64,000 bases of DNA from JBMNGO01 sp050949885 (lineage in GTDB: Bacteria > Bacillota > Syntrophomonadia > Syntrophomonadales > Syntrophomonadaceae): contig JBMNGO010000002.1 in NCBI GenBank assembly GCA_050949885.1, forward strand, positions 310,001-374,000. Reading direction: 5' to 3'. Below, piece after piece: positions 59,814-64,000 of the stretch (positions are counted from its first letter, which is position 1; every line of letters starts with the position of its first letter). The notes under the pieces are model-generated. The model searched no databases. It was not told where the DNA came from and saw only the letters and a program-made list of their open reading frames with translations. The position numbers and the translations under genes were made by a program.

Positions 59814-59840
59814 GCAGCAGGGATTTCTCTGCTGTTTTTT
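59814..59840 (+). terminator. Terminator after rpmE
   Basis: CAGCAG (59815-59820) pairs with CTGCTG (59829-59834) around an 8-base loop, followed by six T. G-U and A-T pairs extend the stem. Confidence 0.88.
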
Positions 59841-59920
59841 AAAATATTGATAAAGCTCCCATTTAATATGGGGGTTTATTAATAATAGTGGTTATTTCGC
59901 CTTAAGCTTAAGGAGTCTAT

Positions 59921-60838
59921 ATGGATAAAAAGGGAATAAATTATGGCGGGATGGCAGTGATTGAAGGGGTTACTATGCGAGGACCTCGTATTACGTCCAT
60001 GGCAGTAAGGAAATCTGACGGTACCATAGAAATGTATACTGAACCTGCCGGCCGCCAGGCGGAAAAATTCCCGGTTTTGAAATGGCCTTTGCTACGGGGT
60101 GTCTACGCCCTTATAGAATCGCTTATTACCGGCATGAGAATGCTAAATAAGTCAGCCAATCTGGCTATGGACGAAGAGGAAGAGGAAATCAGCAGCTGGG
60201 AATTGTTGTTGACGGGTTTTTTTGCTTTCCTTCTGGCAGTTCTGCTTTTTATCATATTGCCCGCCACCATTGTCCATTTTTGCCAGAATTTCATGGGAGG
60301 CATCTTATTACAGAATGTTTTGGAAGGAATAATAAGAATTATCTTTTTTTTGCTATATGTTTATCTTATTTCCTTCGTTGAAGATATACGAAGAGTATTG
60401 ATGTATCATGGAGCAGAGCATAAAGTCATTTTTACTCACGAAGCAGGTGAAGAACTGACTATAGATAATGCCCGCCGGCATTCTACACTACACCCCCGTT
60501 GCGGGACCAGTTTCCTGCTTATTGTAATGGTTATAGCCGTTCTGGTTTTTACCCTGCTGGGAGAAGGAACGCTTTTTTACCGTATTTGGTCCCGTTTGGC
60601 GGTTTTTCCTATAATAGCTGGTTTGGGTTACGAGTTTATAAAATTTTCGGGGAAATATTATCGCCACAATTGGGCCCGGTTTTTAATACTACCCGGGTTA
60701 TTATTACAAAAATTAACCACCCGGGAACCGGATGACAGCCAATTGGAAGTAGCTATTACTGCCTTAAAGGCTGTTTTAGAAAACAGTGAAGAAGCCTCCC
60801 CAGGTGGTAAGGGCCTGGTTGCAATATCTACTATTTAA
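59921..60838 (+). CDS. DUF1385 (YqhQ-like) membrane protein
   Basis: This 305-residue protein begins INYGGMAVIEGVTMRGPRITSMAVRKSDG, the DUF1385 signature, with hydrophobic segments (WELLLTGFFAFLLAVLLFIILPATIVHF; GIIRIIFFLLYVYLISFVEDIRRVLMYHGAEHKVI) and DNARRHSTLHPRCGTSFLLIVMVIAVLVFTLLGEG. Its function is not established. It lies between rpmE and prfA, as in many Firmicutes. Confidence 0.92.
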   Translation: MDKKGINYGGMAVIEGVTMRGPRITSMAVRKSDGTIEMYTEPAGRQAEKFPVLKWPLLRGVYALIESLITGMRMLNKSANLAMDEEEEEISSWELLLTGFFAFLLAVLLFIILPATIVHFCQNFMGGILLQNVLEGIIRIIFFLLYVYLISFVEDIRRVLMYHGAEHKVIFTHEAGEELTIDNARRHSTLHPRCGTSFLLIVMVIAVLVFTLLGEGTLFYRIWSRLAVFPIIAGLGYEFIKFSGKYYRHNWARFLILPGLLLQKLTTREPDDSQLEVAITALKAVLENSEEASPGGKGLVAISTI

Positions 60839-60876
60839 ACCATGAGGAAGGGCTATTTTTCAAGGAGGAATTATTA

Positions 60877-61944
60877 ATGTTTGAAAAACTGCAGGGCTTG
60901 GAACAGAAATACGAGGAATTAACCCAATTGCTCAGCAAACCTGAAGTCATTGCTGATCAAGGCAAATTTCAGAAGTATGCCAAAACTCATGCTGATCTCA
61001 GCGACCTGGTTAATAAATATAGAGAATATAAAAAGGTGGTTAACCAGCTGGAAGATACCAAACAAATGCTTCAGGATGAGCAAGATAAAGAATTCCTGCA
61101 AATGCTGGAAGAAGAACGGGATAACCTGAGCCGGCAGCGGGAAACGCTGGTACAGGAACTTCAAGTTATGTTGCTGCCTAAAGACCCTGATGATGAAAAA
61201 AATGTAATAATGGAAATAAGAGCGGGAACCGGAGGGGATGAAGCTGCTCTGTTCGCCCATGACCTGTTTCGCATGTATTCCCGCTATGCGGAGGAACAGG
61301 GCTGGAAGATTGATATAATGGACTCCCATATAACCGATATTGGCGGTATAAAGGAAATTATTTTTGGAGTTGAAGGAAAAGGAGCTTACAGCCGATTAAA
61401 ATTTGAATCAGGTGTGCACCGGGTGCAGCGTATCCCGACTACCGAGTCGGGGGGAAGAATCCATACTTCAGCAGCAACAGTGGCAGTTTTGCCTGAAGCC
61501 GAAGAAGTGGATATAGAAATTGACCCCAATGACTTGAGGATTGATGTTTATTGTTCCAGCGGACCGGGAGGGCAGTCGGTTAATACTACCCAGTCGGCTG
61601 TTAGAATAACTCACGTGCCTACTGGACTGGTGGTAACCTGTCAGGATGAAAAATCCCAGCACAAAAATAAAGCCAAGGCCCTTCGAGTGTTGAGGGCACG
61701 ACTTAAGGAGATAATCGAAGAGGAAAAAAATGCCCAAATGGCAGGAGTAAGGAAAAACCAGGTAGGGACTGGTGACCGCAGTGAGCGTATCCGCACTTAT
61801 AATTTCCCTCAAGGGAGGGTAAGCGATCATAGGATTAATCTTACCTTGCATAAACTTGACGCTATTATGGATGGGCAGTTGCATGAGTTGATAAATGCCC
61901 TGATCTCATATGAACAGGCGGAAAAACTTAAACAGGTGGAATAA
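60877..61944 (+). CDS. prfA: Peptide chain release factor 1
   Basis: RF1 reads UAG and UAA stop codons. The 355-residue product has the PxT recognition motif (IPTTES, about 187-189), GGRIHTSAATVAVLPE and the catalytic GGQ in SSGPGGQSVNTT (about 231-233). It starts at ATG 60877 after AAGGAGG and abuts prmC, which methylates its GGQ glutamine. Confidence 0.98.
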   Translation: MFEKLQGLEQKYEELTQLLSKPEVIADQGKFQKYAKTHADLSDLVNKYREYKKVVNQLEDTKQMLQDEQDKEFLQMLEEERDNLSRQRETLVQELQVMLLPKDPDDEKNVIMEIRAGTGGDEAALFAHDLFRMYSRYAEEQGWKIDIMDSHITDIGGIKEIIFGVEGKGAYSRLKFESGVHRVQRIPTTESGGRIHTSAATVAVLPEAEEVDIEIDPNDLRIDVYCSSGPGGQSVNTTQSAVRITHVPTGLVVTCQDEKSQHKNKAKALRVLRARLKEIIEEEKNAQMAGVRKNQVGTGDRSERIRTYNFPQGRVSDHRINLTLHKLDAIMDGQLHELINALISYEQAEKLKQVE

Positions 61945-62811
61945 ATGCGGGAACAGTGGAGAATAAAGGAACTGTTGGAATGGACCACTGATTATTTCAG
62001 GGAAAAAAAAGTGGCTGAACCTCGCCTGGAGGCAGAGATTTTGCTGGCCCGGGTGCTGGATAGCAGCCGGGTTTATCTTTATTCACACTTCGATAGACCA
62101 GTTAACAGGGAAGAGCGAGAAAAATTCCGGGAATTTATTAAAAGAAGAGCCCGGGGGGAGCCAACCGCTTATATCGTTGGATCGAAAGAATTCATGTCCC
62201 TGGACTTTCTGGTATCTGATGCTATATTGATCCCCCGGCCGGAAACCGAGCTCTTGGTAGAACAGGCTATTGCCCTGGCCCCAACCTTGGACCGTGGTAA
62301 TCTCAGGATCTGTGACGTAGGTACCGGTTCAGGAGCTATTGCAATAAGTCTGGGGGTTTATCTTAAAGGAGCAAGTATTATTGCTATTGACAATTCTATA
62401 GATGCTTTAGATATTGCCAGAAAAAATGCTACCAGGCATTCTGTAGAAATAGAGTTCTTGCAGGGAGATCTGCTGGAACCGGTAAAGGCAGGGAAACCCT
62501 TTGATATGATCACAGCCAATCTGCCCTATATCTCACCAGAAGAGTTTGAACGCCTGGAGCCATCGGTGGCAAAATATGAACCGGTTTCTGCCTTGCTGGC
62601 ACCCGGTGATGGATTAGATCTTTACAGGAGACTATTACCCCAGGCCATTAAGCTTCTAAAACCGGGGGGATATCTTCTTATGGAGATTGGCTATGAGCAG
62701 GGAGCTGCAGCTCTGCAAATGTTTGACAGCCGGAGAGAGTTTGTTCGAGTTTATATGGAGCAAGATCTGGCAGGCCGAGACCGCCTGATAATAGCCCAAA
62801 AGGAGCATTAG
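61945..62811 (+). CDS. prmC: PrmC release factor glutamine methyltransferase
   Basis: PrmC methylates the GGQ glutamine of release factors. The 288-residue product has PRPETELLVEQAI, the SAM-binding DVGTGSGAIAISL (about 124-136) and the active-site NLPY (about 192-195; a NPPY variant). It starts at ATG 61945, directly after the prfA stop. Confidence 0.96.
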   Translation: MREQWRIKELLEWTTDYFREKKVAEPRLEAEILLARVLDSSRVYLYSHFDRPVNREEREKFREFIKRRARGEPTAYIVGSKEFMSLDFLVSDAILIPRPETELLVEQAIALAPTLDRGNLRICDVGTGSGAIAISLGVYLKGASIIAIDNSIDALDIARKNATRHSVEIEFLQGDLLEPVKAGKPFDMITANLPYISPEEFERLEPSVAKYEPVSALLAPGDGLDLYRRLLPQAIKLLKPGGYLLMEIGYEQGAAALQMFDSRREFVRVYMEQDLAGRDRLIIAQKEH

Positions 62812-62814
62812 CCG

Positions 62815-63795
62815 TTGAACACAGTCTATTTGCGGTTGAATAGTGAATCACAAGACCAGCAGATGATCCAAAAGGCAGCTGATATTCTTTTATCAGGAGA
62901 ACTGGTGGCGTTTCCTACGGAAACGGTATACGGGCTGGGAGCCTGTGCATTTTGCCGGGAAGCAGTGGATAAAATATTCCAGGTAAAACAAAGGCCTTAT
63001 GATAGCCCCTTGCTGGTTCATATAAGTAAAAAGGAACATGTAGCCCGTATTGCCAGGGAAATAAGTCCCGAGGCCCAGTTACTGATGGATAAATTTTGGC
63101 CGGGGCCCTTGTCCATTATTGTGGCAGCGCGTCCGGAAGTACCAGATGTGGTTAGAGGAGGAAAAGACCGGATAGGGTTGAGAATGCCTTCTCATCCGGT
63201 GGCTCTGGCATTAATTGACATAACGGGACCCCTGGCTGCCCCCAGTGCCAATCTGCATGGGCGTCCCAGCCCTGTTTCAGCAGATCATGTCCGGGATGAC
63301 CTGGATGGCAAGATTGCGGCGGTACTGGATGCCGGACCTGTGGGCCCCAGCCTGGAGTCCACCATTATTGACCTTTCTGTCCGGCCCTTTCAGGTATTGC
63401 GCCTGGGAGCGATTCCCGTGGAAGAAGTGCAGGAGGTTTTAAAAGAAGGAATAACCGTAAAAGAAAATAATAATATTAAATATCGGTTTAATATTAAATC
63501 CTATATCTCCCGGAGTATAGAAGATTTTAACCGCGAAATACAAGAACAACAGGCTATGCGCAAAAAGGTAGCAGTTGTTTATAATAATGCAGATAAACAA
63601 CATAATATAAACAGCGGCTCCATCAGGGAATATGAATTGGATCTAATGGGGCGTAATACCAGTATTTATTCCATATTAAGAGATGCGGAACAAGCTGGTA
63701 TGGACATAATTATTTTTGCTCCTTGGCCGGAAAACTTATCTGGTGTTGCCCGCTCAATGGCTGATAGGGTTTACCGGGCGGCCGGTAGGGAGTAA
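62815..63795 (+). CDS. ywlC: Sua5/YwlC threonylcarbamoyl-AMP synthase
   Basis: It makes threonylcarbamoyl-AMP for the t6A tRNA modification. The 326-residue product has the YrdC domain (ELVAFPTETVYGLGACAFCREAVDKIFQVKQRPYDSPLLVHI; KFWPGPLSIIV; RIGLRMPSHPVALALI; GPLAAPSANLHGRPSP) and a C-terminal Sua5 domain, so it is the longer Sua5 type. It starts with TTG 62815 after AAAGGAGC. The order prfA-prmC-ywlC-mntP matches Bacillus. Confidence 0.95.
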   Translation: MNTVYLRLNSESQDQQMIQKAADILLSGELVAFPTETVYGLGACAFCREAVDKIFQVKQRPYDSPLLVHISKKEHVARIAREISPEAQLLMDKFWPGPLSIIVAARPEVPDVVRGGKDRIGLRMPSHPVALALIDITGPLAAPSANLHGRPSPVSADHVRDDLDGKIAAVLDAGPVGPSLESTIIDLSVRPFQVLRLGAIPVEEVQEVLKEGITVKENNNIKYRFNIKSYISRSIEDFNREIQEQQAMRKKVAVVYNNADKQHNINSGSIREYELDLMGRNTSIYSILRDAEQAGMDIIIFAPWPENLSGVARSMADRVYRAAGRE

Positions 63796-63827
63796 AAAAG
63801 CTGAATATTTAAAGGGAGACAGCCCTG

Positions 63828-64000
63828 ATGTATGAATCTTTATTGACTGTGCTGATTATTGCCGTAATACTTGGCCTGGATGCTTTTTCACTGGCTCTGG
63901 GCATGAGTCTAAAGGGCGTTTCCCGGGATTTTGAATTTAAATTTACTGGGATAGTGGGAATTCTACATATACTGATGCCCCTGGTGGGATTGCGGTTGGG
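63828..64000 (+). CDS. mntP: MntP manganese efflux pump, 3' end outside window
   Basis: The partial frame reads MYESLLTVLIIAVILGLDAFSLALGMSLKGV and later TGIVGILHILMPLVGLRL. This is the N-terminal membrane helix with the conserved DAFSLALG acidic motif of the MntP (YebN/YwlD) family. AAAGGGAG precedes ATG 63828. The window ends about a third of the way in. Confidence 0.85.
   Translation, partial: MYESLLTVLIIAVILGLDAFSLALGMSLKGVSRDFEFKFTGIVGILHILMPLVGLRL

Noticed and set aside
1..64000. CRISPR array, tRNA or rRNA genes
   Set aside because: No regularly spaced repeats, no cloverleaf-type sequences with CCA-type ends and no rRNA-like stretches were noticed by eye.

Overview
The window is chromosomal DNA from a motile (or recently motile), probably spore-forming, anaerobic-type Firmicute. 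The evidence is a Gram-positive flagellar gene set (no P-ring or L-ring genes, FliY-type switch protein, FliW/CsrA pair), a CheC/CheD chemotaxis branch, a sigma-H promoter in front of a Spo0F-like gene, and synteny with the Bacillus pyrG-spo0F-fba-tal-glpX-rho-rpmE-prfA-prmC-ywlC-mntP region. Protein style and gene order suggest a Clostridia lineage near Syntrophomonadaceae; that placement is a guess from memory, not computed.

Region 1 (1-10030) holds the end of cheB and then the late flagellar genes: flgM, flgN, flgK, flgL, fliW, csrA, flaG, fliD, a small coiled protein, a second FlaG-like protein, fliS and the flagellin gene hag. Two near-identical sigma-D promoters (before flgM and before hag) and a strong terminator after hag frame the region. 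The hag leader has a hairpin presenting AGGGAG and a second site over the Shine-Dalgarno, as expected for CsrA control; fliW-csrA lie 3.3 kb upstream. csrA itself looks one base out of frame at its start.

Region 2 (10070-13950) holds a FlhB C-domain-like protein and a YlqG/FliK-like protein, then cheW and cheA in inverted orientation, with a sigma-D-like promoter reading into cheA.

Region 3 (13951-41520) is a long co-directional hook-basal-body, export and chemotaxis operon: flgB, flgC, fliE, fliF, fliG-K, flgD, flg-operon protein, flgE, motA, motB, fliL, a FliN-like gene, fliO, P, Q, R, flhB, A, F, G, sigD, a rod gene, cheD, R, C, Y, fliM and fliY, ending at a large terminator. Between flgC and fliE lies a class I c-di-GMP (GEMM) riboswitch with mutually exclusive downstream hairpins. 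fliF is split by an IS21-family element whose istB is cut in half. Unless another fliF exists elsewhere or the chimeric product works, the MS-ring, and so the flagellum, should be missing.

Region 4 (41684-64000) is mostly housekeeping: a small unknown gene (minus), argS, a short RpoE delta, an MBL-fold hydrolase, pyrG, a FemAB-type transferase, a divergent alr, spo0F-like, fba, tal, glpX, rho, a LysM/M23 endopeptidase, a radical SAM protein, yhaM-like and ybjQ-like genes. A GntR-ABC transporter operon (minus) with a clear palindromic operator follows, then rpmE, a DUF1385 gene, prfA, prmC, a Sua5/YwlC gene and the start of mntP. No tRNA, rRNA or CRISPR array was seen.
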